A stretch of DNA of 64,000 nucleotides, from NCBI RefSeq assembly GCF_019047785.1, contig NZ_CP077290.1, forward strand, positions 2,170,001 to 2,234,000. Direction: 5' to 3'. Position 1 is the first letter of the stretch, and every line of letters begins with the position of its first letter. Below are positions 1-8,217 of this stretch, piece by piece. Both the position numbers and the translations under genes were made by a program. The notes below the pieces were generated by a model that saw nothing but the letters and a program-made list of their open reading frames with translations, made no database searches and was not told the origin of the DNA. Source of the DNA: Enterobacter cancerogenus (GTDB taxonomy: Bacteria; Pseudomonadota; Gammaproteobacteria; Enterobacterales; Enterobacteriaceae).

Positions 1-1569
1 ACCGCCGTCAACGAACATCGCGCCCCACCACTTGCCGCTGACGTTGTATTGATACTCCAGCGAGCCGGTTGCCAGCTTGGATGCCCCGGTGAGCTGGCCT
101 TTGTCGTTTTCCGGCGAGATTGATTTGTACTTATAGCCACGAATACTGCGGTCGCCCCCGGCGAAGAAGCGCAGATCCGGCGGAACGCGCTCAAAATCAT
201 CGGTTTCGATCCAGCCAAGGTTGCCGCGCATCACGAAGCGGTGTTTATCCAGCAGCGTTCGGATCCAGACGTTTTGCGCCTGCACGACCGTGAAGTCCAC
301 GTCGGACCCCCACATCGTGTTGGAATAGTCGATGGAGTAGCGCTGGGAATCACCCCAGGTTGGCATCAGGCCACCGCGCGAGCGGGTACGGCTGATCATC
401 ACGCCCGGATAAAGCAGCATGGTGGTATTGGTGACGTTGGCCTGAGTAAAGTGGTCGAGACTCCAGCGCAGGTTGATGGCGCGCTGCCAGCCGCTGGAGA
501 GATCCCAGAAGCGTGAGACCGCAAGCGTGGTGGAGTCCTGCTCGGTATCGTTCAAATCGGTACGCTTGAAGCCGCCCTGCAGCAAATAGTATTGCTCAAG
601 CGGGTTCTTCAGCAGCGGCATCTTGTAGCTAAAATCGAGCTGCTGCTCGGGCGCGGAGATGCTGGCGCTGGTGGTCAGGCTGTGGCCGTAGGAGTTCATC
701 CACGGCTTTTTCCACGTCGCCTTCACCCGCGGCCCCACATCCGTGGAATAACCTACCCCGGTTTCGATGGTGTTTTCCGTGCGCGGCGAAACCACGCCAT
801 GCAGCGGCAGAACTTTCGTTTTGCGCGATTTATCAAATTCCGGCGCAACGACCACCGAGTTAAACCAGCCGGTAGCCGACAGACGACGGTTCAGCTCGGC
901 CAGATCGCTCGACTGGTAATAATCGCCCGTTTTGAACGGCACCAGGTTTTGCAGGTACTCTTCGCGAATTTGCGAACCTTCAAAGGTCACCGCCCCAAAG
1001 CGGTAGCGCTCGCCGCTGTCATAATCGATATCCCAGAAGGCCTGGTGTCTGTCGAGCGCCACGCCCAGCTGGCTTTTATTGAACTGGCTGTCAAAGTAAC
1101 CTTTGCGCAGCGACACGCTGGTTAATGACTTTTTGAAACGATCGTAGTCGCCGTGGTTAAGCACGGTGCCGACGCGCGGGCGCGTGCTCAGCAGGTCGAG
1201 ATAATCCCGGTCGGTACGCGCGTCGCCGCGCAGCACCACGTTGGTACCGCCTATTTTTACCGGTTCCCCGGGCGAGACGCGGGCAATGAGTACCTGCCGC
1301 CCTTTAGCCGGAGGCGGACGCAGGTCGAAATCGATGGTCGGTTCGTAATACCCCAGCGCCTTTAGCCCGTCGCGGATCGCATCATCCACGCGCGCGCGAA
1401 ATCGCCGGTCCGGCGTCACTTCGTCACTCTGGATCGTTGACAGCTGCGCACGAACGTTTTTTTCCAGCGCCCCGGATAACCCTTCAACCTGCAAACGGAC
1501 ATTCGCCGCGCTGGCAACCCCGCTTGTCAGCAACAGGCTGACGAAACATAACTGGCGGATCTTTGTCAC
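1..1569 (-). CDS. tamA: TamA, outer-membrane translocation and assembly module subunit (3' end outside window)
   Basis: TamA is an Omp85-family beta-barrel that works with the inner-membrane-anchored TamB in outer-membrane protein and lipid homeostasis. The start is a GTG at 1569, preceded by AGGAG. The translation opens with a signal peptide (about residues 1-21, ending near VASAA), followed by POTRA domains ([12 protein letters not shown]...) and the barrel, including the [10 protein letters not shown] segment typical of Omp85 proteins. There are 523 codons in the window and E. coli TamA has 577, so about 54 C-terminal residues lie beyond the left edge. It is divergent from msrA, as in E. 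coli. The N-terminal half is easily aligned with E. coli, so the assignment is secure. Confidence 0.95.
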   Translation of the reverse strand, partial: MTKIRQLCFVSLLLTSGVASAANVRLQVEGLSGALEKNVRAQLSTIQSDEVTPDRRFRARVDDAIRDGLKALGYYEPTIDFDLRPPPAKGRQVLIARVSPGEPVKIGGTNVVLRGDARTDRDYLDLLSTRPRVGTVLNHGDYDRFKKSLTSVSLRKGYFDSQFNKSQLGVALDRHQAFWDIDYDSGERYRFGAVTFEGSQIREEYLQNLVPFKTGDYYQSSDLAELNRRLSATGWFNSVVVAPEFDKSRKTKVLPLHGVVSPRTENTIETGVGYSTDVGPRVKATWKKPWMNSYGHSLTTSASISAPEQQLDFSYKMPLLKNPLEQYYLLQGGFKRTDLNDTEQDSTTLAVSRFWDLSSGWQRAINLRWSLDHFTQANVTNTTMLLYPGVMISRTRSRGGLMPTWGDSQRYSIDYSNTMWGSDVDFTVVQAQNVWIRTLLDKHRFVMRGNLGWIETDDFERVPPDLRFFAGGDRSIRGYKYKSISPENDKGQLTGASKLATGSLEYQYNVSGKWWGAMFVDGG

Positions 1570-1795
1570 GTTTTCTCCTGAATATCCCTGTATCCACCCC
1601 TGGAAGCAAAATGAAGTGCCGTTCCACGGCTTCTCACGGCTTTACAGCCCAAAACCCAATTCGTGGGTTGAAAAAGGGTTTAACACCCAAATATTTCTTA
1701 TGATTAAATCTAGACTCATTCAGCGCGTTTATTGTGTTCAATTAAACGCGCCGTGACAACCTTAACCGAAACATCGCTACCCCGGAGGCCCCACC

Positions 1796-2437
1796 GTGAG
1801 TTTATTCGACAAAAAGCATCTGGTTTCGCAAGCCGATGCATTACCGGGACGCAATACCCCCATGCCAGTGGCGACGTTACACGCCGTAAATCACCATTCA
1901 ATGACAAACGTTCCTGATGGAATGGAGATCGCCCTGTTCGCGATGGGCTGCTTCTGGGGCGTGGAACGTCTGTTCTGGCAGCTTCCCGGCGTTTACAGTA
2001 CCGCCGCAGGCTATACCGGGGGCTACACGCCAAACCCAACCTACCGCGAAGTGTGCTCCGGTGATACCGGCCACGCGGAAGCGGTGCGCGTGGTATATGA
2101 CCCGGCCATCATCAGCTATGAACAGCTTCTGCAGGTGTTCTGGGAAAATCACGATCCGGCGCAGGGTATGCAGCAGGGTAACGACCACGGTACGCAGTAT
2201 CGCTCCGCCATTTATCCGCTCACCCCCGAGCAGGATGCCGCCGCACGCGCCAGCCTGGAACGCTTCCAGCAGGCCATGCATGACGCGGGCGATAAACGCC
2301 AGGTGACCACCGAAATCGCCACGGCGAAGCCGTTTTACTATGCAGAGGACGACCACCAGCAATATTTGCATAAAAATCCGTACGGCTACTGCGGGATCGG
2401 GGGCATCGGCGTGTGCCTGCCGCCACAGCTGGCCTGA
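1796..2437 (+). CDS. msrA: Peptide methionine sulfoxide reductase MsrA
   Basis: MsrA reduces methionine S-sulfoxide in proteins and free methionine, using thioredoxin as reductant in the cytoplasm. The catalytic motif GCFWG contains the nucleophilic Cys52. C-terminal cysteines in the [15 protein letters not shown] segment supply the resolving residues. The length of 213 aa is close to the 212 aa of E. coli. The start is a GTG at 1796 with GGAGG just upstream. It is divergent from tamA, and its stop codon abuts the stop of the LacI-type regulator with no spacer. In E. coli the next gene would be ytfL, so the accessory island begins immediately after this stop. Confidence 0.97.
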   Translation: MSLFDKKHLVSQADALPGRNTPMPVATLHAVNHHSMTNVPDGMEIALFAMGCFWGVERLFWQLPGVYSTAAGYTGGYTPNPTYREVCSGDTGHAEAVRVVYDPAIISYEQLLQVFWENHDPAQGMQQGNDHGTQYRSAIYPLTPEQDAAARASLERFQQAMHDAGDKRQVTTEIATAKPFYYAEDDHQQYLHKNPYGYCGIGGIGVCLPPQLA

Positions 2438-3496
2438 TTACTGCTTCAGCGCCACGCGAGCTGCGTGGCGCGTGGCGTTACTCACCGACCCGTAATCTAC
2501 CGCTTTTCCCTGCAGCAGCAGGTTATAGACCGGCGCCTGTGGCCGGTTCAGGCGCGTCTGCAGCAGGTGCACCGCTTCAATGCCAAGATCGCGGCAGGGC
2601 ACCGTTATCCCGGTGACCGGTTTATCCAGCCGGTGTTCAAGGTTCCACGCAAAATCGGTCGTAATAAGGGAGATATCTTCCGGTATCCGCAGCCCACGGC
2701 GCGCCAGCACCCTGAGTACGCCCTCCGTCATGCTGGTACTGTTGGGGAAAATCACCTCCGGCCACTGCGCTCGGTCATGACCCGACAACCACTCGTCCAG
2801 CGCGCGCTCGGCCTCCTCTGCGGTAAACCACTCCGTCACCAGCAGGTCGCGCTGCGGCTCAAAATTGACGTGAAAATGGCGATACGCCTCTTTGATGCCG
2901 TCCAGCCGCGCGTAGAGCGTTTCCCGCCGCAGGCAGGTCAGGGTTAATACCCGACGATGCCCCTGCTCAAAAAGATACTGCATGGCGGTAAACCCGATGG
3001 CGCGATGGTCGGGCGAAACGGAATCGAGCAGGCGATCCCTGTCGACCGAATTAATTAACACACAGGGTTTATTCAGCGTCCCGGCCAGTTTAAAAATGGT
3101 GGAATCATCAGTTCCAATGATAATTACCGCGTTAATATTTTTATGGCTCGCCTTTTCGAGGAATAATTTTACGTCGGCATTCTGTTCTTCTAATCCGCAA
3201 TAGCTCACCCAGACATTATGCGGTGCGCTGGCCTCTGCAATACCTTTGGTCACTTCCAGATAAAATATATCGCCGCGCCCCTGAAAGGTTCTTTCCGGAG
3301 CAAACACCGCAATGCCGTTAATCAGCAGACGCCCGCTGGCCATCGACTCCAGCACGCCCAGCTCCCGCGCGGTGCTGACAATGGCCTCCCGGGCCTTGTC
3401 GCTGGTATAGGATTTACCGCTTAACACCCTGGAAACGGTACTGACGGAATATCCCGTCAGGGCGGCGATCTCCTCCATTTTTAATTTTCCCGGCAT
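2438..3496 (-). CDS. LacI-family transcriptional regulator of the adjacent oxidoreductase/transporter island
   Basis: This is a 352-aa LacI/GalR-type protein. The N-terminal helix-turn-helix is at residues 5-28 (KMEEIAALTGYSVSTVSRVLSG), followed by the hinge region and a periplasmic-binding-protein-like effector domain to the end. I chose the ATG at 3496 because GAGG precedes it and the HTH then begins at the usual position. A longer frame to 3571 would add 25 atypical residues and would overlap a palindromic operator candidate. It is divergent from the oxidoreductase genes and convergent with msrA, so it probably represses the island and itself. The effector is unknown and is presumably the pathway substrate or a product. 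Confidence 0.88.
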   Translation of the reverse strand: MPGKLKMEEIAALTGYSVSTVSRVLSGKSYTSDKAREAIVSTARELGVLESMASGRLLINGIAVFAPERTFQGRGDIFYLEVTKGIAEASAPHNVWVSYCGLEEQNADVKLFLEKASHKNINAVIIIGTDDSTIFKLAGTLNKPCVLINSVDRDRLLDSVSPDHRAIGFTAMQYLFEQGHRRVLTLTCLRRETLYARLDGIKEAYRHFHVNFEPQRDLLVTEWFTAEEAERALDEWLSGHDRAQWPEVIFPNSTSMTEGVLRVLARRGLRIPEDISLITTDFAWNLEHRLDKPVTGITVPCRDLGIEAVHLLQTRLNRPQAPVYNLLLQGKAVDYGSVSNATRHAARVALKQ

Positions 3497-3523
3497 TGCG
3501 TGACCTCGCTCACATTCGGTTTT

Positions 3524-3537
3524 TGCAAATATTTGCA
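3524..3537. promoter_or_regulatory. Candidate LacI-family operator
   Basis: The 14-bp perfect palindrome TGCAAATATTTGCA lies 28-41 bp upstream of the regulator start, in the divergent intergenic region. It fits the usual LacI/GalR half-site pattern TGnAAn...nTTnCA, with TA in place of the common central CG. The location suits autoregulation. I did not find a second equally good copy closer to the oxidoreductase start at 3689. Confidence 0.5.
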
Positions 3538-3688
3538 GAAACAGCGCATTGATTTTAAAACCAAATTTCAATGTCGTTAGAGATTACTTAAGGAGGTTGC
3601 GAGTATTCTCACAAAAACACATTGTCGCTGCGTCATCCCTTTCTTATTTTCCGGTCATCACTCTTTTCGACTGAAATTAAGGTGTGAC

Positions 3689-4840
3689 ATGGAAAAGGTA
3701 CGTTTTGGCATTATTGGAATCGGTAATATTGGTACGGTTCACGCGCGCTATTTACTGGCGGGCACCGTCAGCGACGCCTGCCTGACGGCGGTTTGCGACA
3801 ATGCGCCGGAAAAGCATCCGGCGATTCGCCAGCTGACAGGCGATATTCCTCTGTTCAGCGACGCGCAGGAGATGCTCCAGAGCGGGCTTATTGACGCGGT
3901 TATCGTCGCCACTCCGCATTACGACCATCCGCGCCTGTCGATGCTGGCGATGCGCAGCGGCATTCATACCCTGTGCGAGAAACCGGCGGGGGTTTACACC
4001 GCACAGGTGCAGGAGATGAACGCCTGCGCCCGCGAGTGCGACGTGACCTTTGGCATCATGTATAACCAGCGCCCTAACCCGCTCTATCAGAAGGTTAAAG
4101 ACCTGATCGACAGCGGCGAGCTGGGCGAAATCCGCCGCTCCAACTGGATAATCACCAACTGGTATCGCTCGCAGAGCTACTACAACTCCGGCGGCTGGCG
4201 CGCCACCTGGAAGGGTGAAGGCGGCGGCGTGCTGCTCAACCAGGACCCGCATCAGCTCGATCTCTGGCAGTGGCTGGTGGGCATGCCGGTGCGTCTGCGC
4301 GCGTTTTGCCAGTTCGGCAAACACCGCGATATCGAGGTTGAAGACGAGGTTACGGCCTACGCCGAATACGCCAACGGGGCCACCGGGGTGTTTATCACCA
4401 CCGTCGCCGAAACGCCGGGCACCAACCGCCTGGAGATTGCAGGTGACCGCGGCAAAGTGGTCGTGGAAGAAGGCAAACTGCGCTTCTGGCGACTGCGCGA
4501 ATCCGAAACCGCATTTAACGCCCGCTGGCAGAACGGCTTCGGCGAGCCGGAGTGCTGGGAAGTCACGATCCCCGTGGCCCCGGAATACAGCGAGCATCAC
4601 GTCATTACCGCTAACTTCTGCGCGGCGATCCTGCGCGGCGAGCCGCTGATTGCCCCCGGTCTGGAAGGCATTCGCGGGCTGACGCTCTCCAACGCGATGC
4701 ACCTTTCCACCTGGACCGACGACTGGGTGGAACTGCCGCTCAACGAAAAACAGTATCTGCGCCTGCTTCAGCAGCGCATCGCCACCTCTGCCGACAAAGA
4801 GGCCACCAGCATCACCCTGGATGCCTCTGGCACCTGGTAA
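3689..4840 (+). CDS. Gfo/Idh/MocA-family oxidoreductase 1
   Basis: This 383-aa protein is a predicted NAD(P)-dependent sugar or cyclitol dehydrogenase. The Rossmann motif GIGNIG is at residues 10-15. The family lysine is in CEKPAG (Lys98). The substrate-domain motif NQDPHQLD has Asn184, His188 and Asp191. In inositol dehydrogenase the position four before the catalytic His is Asp. Here it is Asn, as in enzymes carrying an NQxxHxxD signature. AAGGTG precedes the ATG. It is the first gene of a tight four-paralogue array (gaps of 16, 2 and 11 bp) that leads to a GPH transporter. The substrate cannot be read from sequence; oxidation of a glycoside hydroxyl is an inference. Confidence 0.88.
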   Translation: MEKVRFGIIGIGNIGTVHARYLLAGTVSDACLTAVCDNAPEKHPAIRQLTGDIPLFSDAQEMLQSGLIDAVIVATPHYDHPRLSMLAMRSGIHTLCEKPAGVYTAQVQEMNACARECDVTFGIMYNQRPNPLYQKVKDLIDSGELGEIRRSNWIITNWYRSQSYYNSGGWRATWKGEGGGVLLNQDPHQLDLWQWLVGMPVRLRAFCQFGKHRDIEVEDEVTAYAEYANGATGVFITTVAETPGTNRLEIAGDRGKVVVEEGKLRFWRLRESETAFNARWQNGFGEPECWEVTIPVAPEYSEHHVITANFCAAILRGEPLIAPGLEGIRGLTLSNAMHLSTWTDDWVELPLNEKQYLRLLQQRIATSADKEATSITLDASGTW

Positions 4841-4856
4841 CGACCGAGGAGAGAGC

Positions 4857-6035
4857 ATGATCAATGTCGCCATCGTGGGAACAGGCAATATCTCCCATAA
4901 CCATATTCAGGGCTATTTACAGTTTGGATCGCGCTGCCGGATTGTGGCGCTGGTCGATATCTACCCGGACAAGGCGCACGAGAAAAAAGTGCGCTACGGC
5001 CTGACGGACGCCCGGGTGTACGAAAGCCACCGGCAGATGCTGGAATCTGAACCCAATCTCGATATCGTTGACGTGTGTACCCCGCCCTACGTGCATGCCG
5101 GGATTAGCATTGACGCGCTTCATGCCGGCTGCAACGTGCTGTGTGAAAAACCGATGGCCGCCTCGCTGGAGGAGTGCGACGCGATGATCGCCGCCCAACA
5201 GTCGAGCGGCAAAATCCTCTCGGTGATTGCCCAGAACCGGTTTACCGACGCCTTCTGGCGGCTGAAGGCGGCGCTGGACTCGGGCCTTGCGGGGACTGTC
5301 TGCCACGCTCAGGTAGACTCCTTCTGGTGGCGCGGCCACTGCTACTACGACCTGTGGTGGCGCGGCACCTGGGAGAAAGAGGGCGGCGGCTGCACGCTTA
5401 ATCACGCCGTACACCACATCGACGCCGTTCAGTGGATGCTCGGCTTCCCGTCCGAGGTGGTGGCGATGATGACCAACGTGGCGCACGACAACGCCGAGGT
5501 GGAGGATCTCAGCGCCGCCATTTTCAAATACCCCAGCGGCGCGCTCGCGCAGATCACCGCGTCGGTGGTCCATCACGGGGAAGATCAAAAAATCATTATT
5601 CAGGGCGATAAGGCGCGCATCTCCGCGCCGTGGCAGGCCTACGCCAGCGTCAGCGCCGACAACGGTTTCCCGCAGGAGGTACAGGATCGGCAGCGGGAAG
5701 CGCGGCTTAACACCGTATTTCAGGAGACGCCAACGCTCAAATGGACGCTGCACACCGGGCAGATCAACGACCTGCTTGATGCCATTGAGCAAGGCACGGC
5801 TCCGCTGGTCGATGGCGTGCAGGGCAAGCGTGCCCTGGAGCTGATTACGGCGATCTATAAATCGTCGATTACGCGCGCGGTGGTGTCGCTGCCAATCCTT
5901 CGCGACGATCCGTTTTACCGCACCGGCGGGACCAACGCGCTCGCCCCCCGCTTTTACGAGAAATCCACCAGCGTCGCTAACTTCAGCGAAGTGGGCGCTA
6001 TCCCTCTGGGCAAAGATCTGGATCGAGGAGTCTGA
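4857..6035 (+). CDS. Gfo/Idh/MocA-family oxidoreductase 2
   Basis: This 392-aa protein is a predicted NAD(P)-dependent oxidoreductase. The ATG at 4857 follows GAGGAG; an upstream in-frame codon at 4821 would overlap the previous gene and lacks a binding site. The nucleotide-binding motif is GTGNIS at residues 8-13, with the third glycine replaced by Ser. The motif CEKPMA carries Lys98. The substrate motif is LNHAVHHID with Asn182, His186 and Asp189. A Trp-rich stretch (SFWWRGHCYYDLWWRG, about 155-170) could stack on a sugar ring. It has a longer C-terminal tail than its neighbours, from about residue 340. It is probably co-transcribed with the paralogues on either side. Confidence 0.87.
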   Translation: MINVAIVGTGNISHNHIQGYLQFGSRCRIVALVDIYPDKAHEKKVRYGLTDARVYESHRQMLESEPNLDIVDVCTPPYVHAGISIDALHAGCNVLCEKPMAASLEECDAMIAAQQSSGKILSVIAQNRFTDAFWRLKAALDSGLAGTVCHAQVDSFWWRGHCYYDLWWRGTWEKEGGGCTLNHAVHHIDAVQWMLGFPSEVVAMMTNVAHDNAEVEDLSAAIFKYPSGALAQITASVVHHGEDQKIIIQGDKARISAPWQAYASVSADNGFPQEVQDRQREARLNTVFQETPTLKWTLHTGQINDLLDAIEQGTAPLVDGVQGKRALELITAIYKSSITRAVVSLPILRDDPFYRTGGTNALAPRFYEKSTSVANFSEVGAIPLGKDLDRGV

Positions 6036-6037
6036 CA

Positions 6038-7105
6038 ATGAATAAAAATGACGGAATGAACTACGCGCCGGTCGGCAAGCCACAGCCGGTCGTGCAGGAA
6101 GGCGAGTTTGTCTTTGCCGCCGCCGCGCTCGATCACGGGCATATCTATGGCATGTGCAACGGGCTGATTGAGGCGGGTGCGACGCTGAAATGGGTTTACG
6201 ATCCCGATCCGGTGAAGGTGGATGCGTTTGTGCAGCAGTATCCGCAGGTGAAAGTGGCCCGTTCGCTGGAGGTTATTCTCAGCGATGACGCGGTGCGCCT
6301 GGTGGCCGGGGCCGCCATTCCCTCCGGGCGCTGCGCGCTGGGGCTGAAAGCCATGGCCGCCGGTAAGGACTATTTTACCGACAAAGCGCCGCTGACCACC
6401 CTTGAACAGCTGGCCGACGCCAAAGCAATGGTGGAGAAGACCGGTAAAAAATACGCGGTTTACTACAGCGAACGCCTGCACGTAGAAAGCGCCGTGTTCG
6501 CCGGACAGTTGGTGCAGCAGGGGGCGATTGGCCGCGTGGTGCAGACGCTGGGCATGGGGCCACACCGTGAGGGACAGGGCCGCCCGGCGTGGTTCTACGA
6601 TCGCCGCGACTTCGGCGGCATCCTCTGCGACATCGGCAGCCACCAGATCGAGCAGTTCCTGTTTTACACCGGCAACCACGAGGCCCACATCGTTGCCAGC
6701 CAGGTGCGCAACGTGAACCATCCGCAGTACCCGGCGTTTGAAGATTTCGGTGACGCGATGATCAAAGGTGAGAACGGCGCGAGCGGCTATTTCCGCTGCG
6801 ACTGGTTCACCCCGGACGGGCTGTCGACCTGGGGCGACGGACGGCTGACGCTGCTGGGTACCGAGGGGTATATCGAGATCCGCAAGTACGTCGATTTGAC
6901 CCGCGGCGAGCAGGACGTGGTGTATCTCGTCAACAAGGAGGGTGAGTTCCGCTACCCCGTTGCCGGGCAGGTCGGGTTCCCGTTCTTTGGCGAACTGATC
7001 CTCGACTGCCTGCACCGCACGGAAAACGCCATGACCCAGGCGCACGCCTTTAAGGCCGCCGAGCTGTGCGTGAAGGCGCAAATGCTCGCGAACGCGGCAG
7101 GATAA
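6038..7105 (+). CDS. Divergent Gfo/Idh/MocA-family protein 3 (degenerate dinucleotide-binding loop)
   Basis: This 355-aa protein starts at an ATG preceded by GAGGAG, two bases after the previous stop. It has about 22 extra N-terminal residues. The expected glycine-rich GxGxxG loop is replaced by LDHGHIYGM (residues 31-39). The EKP motif becomes TDKAPLT, which keeps the lysine (Lys116). The substrate-domain motif is CDIGSHQIEQ: Asp198 and His202 match the inositol-dehydrogenase Asp-x3-His spacing, but the Asp normally found three residues after the His is Glu205. The family fold is clear. The altered cofactor loop suggests a non-redox or tightly bound-cofactor role, for example as a lyase or hydrolase acting on an oxidised intermediate. 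That role is a guess. Confidence 0.82.
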   Translation: MNKNDGMNYAPVGKPQPVVQEGEFVFAAAALDHGHIYGMCNGLIEAGATLKWVYDPDPVKVDAFVQQYPQVKVARSLEVILSDDAVRLVAGAAIPSGRCALGLKAMAAGKDYFTDKAPLTTLEQLADAKAMVEKTGKKYAVYYSERLHVESAVFAGQLVQQGAIGRVVQTLGMGPHREGQGRPAWFYDRRDFGGILCDIGSHQIEQFLFYTGNHEAHIVASQVRNVNHPQYPAFEDFGDAMIKGENGASGYFRCDWFTPDGLSTWGDGRLTLLGTEGYIEIRKYVDLTRGEQDVVYLVNKEGEFRYPVAGQVGFPFFGELILDCLHRTENAMTQAHAFKAAELCVKAQMLANAAG

Positions 7106-7116
7106 GGGAGACGCCG

Positions 7117-8139
7117 ATGGACATGCTTAACAGCGCCATTATCGGCTGCGGGGCCATTCACAGCTGCCATGTGAACGCCCTGCGTCAGATCCCCAACGTT
7201 GCGCTGCGCGCGCTGGCCGATACCGACAGCGTGAAAGGGCTGAAGCTGGGAATGGCCTATCAGTGCCGCTTTTATCAGGATTACCGGGAGATGCTGCTCG
7301 ATGACACCCTCGACGTGGTGCATATCTGCACGCCCCATTTCGAGCATAAAAACATGATCCTGGCGGCGCTTAATGCCGGTAAGCACGTATTTTGCGAAAA
7401 ACCGGTGGTGATGAACAGCAGCGAACTGGCCGACATCATGGCGGCCGCCGCGCAGGCGACCGGCAAGCTCGGCGTGTGCTACCAGAACCGGCTCAACCCG
7501 ACCAGCCTGCGCATCCGTAAAGAGCTGGAGGACGGCGGGCTGGGGAGAATGCTGAGCATCCGGGCGGTGCTCACCTGGTCCCGGTCGGGGGCGTATTACA
7601 CCGACAGTCCCTGGCGCGGTCGTCTGGCAACGGAGGGCGGCAGCCTGCTGATTAACCAGGCCATTCACACCCTCGACCTGATGCAGTGGTTCGCAGGCGG
7701 CGTCACCCGGCTAAAAGGGGTGGTCGACAGCGGCGAACTGGCCGACGTGACCGAAGGAGAGGACAGCGCGATGGCCACGCTGCACTTTGCCAACGGCGCG
7801 CGCGGACTGTTTTACGCCAGCAACTGCAATACCACGGACTCGCCCCTGCTGCTGGAGATCCACTGCGAGCACGGCACGCTGCAGCTTAACGACAACACCC
7901 TCTGGCGGATCGCGTCCGGGGAGCGCATCCGGCTGGCGAGCGACGCAGCCCCGGACGGCACGGCCAAAAGCTACTGGGGGCTGGGCCACCAGCAGGCGAT
8001 CCGCCGCTTTTATCACGCCCTTCTTCACCCGGAGGTGACGGACTACACCGATATCCGCGCCGCCGGACACTCACTCAGGCTTGTGGAGGCAATTTATAGG
8101 TCATCTCAACTACGGCAATGGATAGATATCACCCACTAA
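7117..8139 (+). CDS. Gfo/Idh/MocA-family oxidoreductase 4
   Basis: This 340-aa protein starts at the ATG at 7117, with AAGGGAG six bases upstream; a longer frame from 7066 would overlap the previous gene. The Rossmann motif GCGAIH is at residues 10-15, with a non-Gly third position. CEKPVV carries Lys95. The substrate motif INQAIHTLDLMQW has Asn180, His184 and Asp187, the same NQxxHxxD type as paralogue 1. The C-terminal half is the usual beta-sheet substrate domain. It is the last oxidoreductase of the array and is separated from the transporter by 78 bp containing a small hairpin. It may be the second redox enzyme of a two-dehydrogenase pathway, for example a final ketone reductase; that is inference. 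Confidence 0.87.
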   Translation: MDMLNSAIIGCGAIHSCHVNALRQIPNVALRALADTDSVKGLKLGMAYQCRFYQDYREMLLDDTLDVVHICTPHFEHKNMILAALNAGKHVFCEKPVVMNSSELADIMAAAAQATGKLGVCYQNRLNPTSLRIRKELEDGGLGRMLSIRAVLTWSRSGAYYTDSPWRGRLATEGGSLLINQAIHTLDLMQWFAGGVTRLKGVVDSGELADVTEGEDSAMATLHFANGARGLFYASNCNTTDSPLLLEIHCEHGTLQLNDNTLWRIASGERIRLASDAAPDGTAKSYWGLGHQQAIRRFYHALLHPEVTDYTDIRAAGHSLRLVEAIYRSSQLRQWIDITH

Positions 8140-8174
8140 ATCGTAATTTGCATTCCAGAACTTAATAAAAATAC

Positions 8175-8190
8175 GACCCGAAAACGGGTC
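8175..8190 (+). other. Small hairpin between oxidoreductase 4 and the transporter
   Basis: The perfect inverted repeat GACCCG-aaaa-CGGGTC lies 28 bp before the transporter ATG. No T-run follows, so it is not a typical intrinsic terminator. It could be a processing or stability element that sets transporter expression apart from the enzymes. Confidence 0.45.
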
Positions 8191-8217
8191 ATTCATTACC
8201 CTACACTGGACAATATT

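Noticed and set aside
3752..4888. 378-codon open frame antisense to oxidoreductase 1, with similar long frames at 4917-6083 and 5954-7081
   Set aside because: They mirror real high-GC coding sequence on the other strand, have no ribosome sites and show atypical composition rich in His, Arg and Val.
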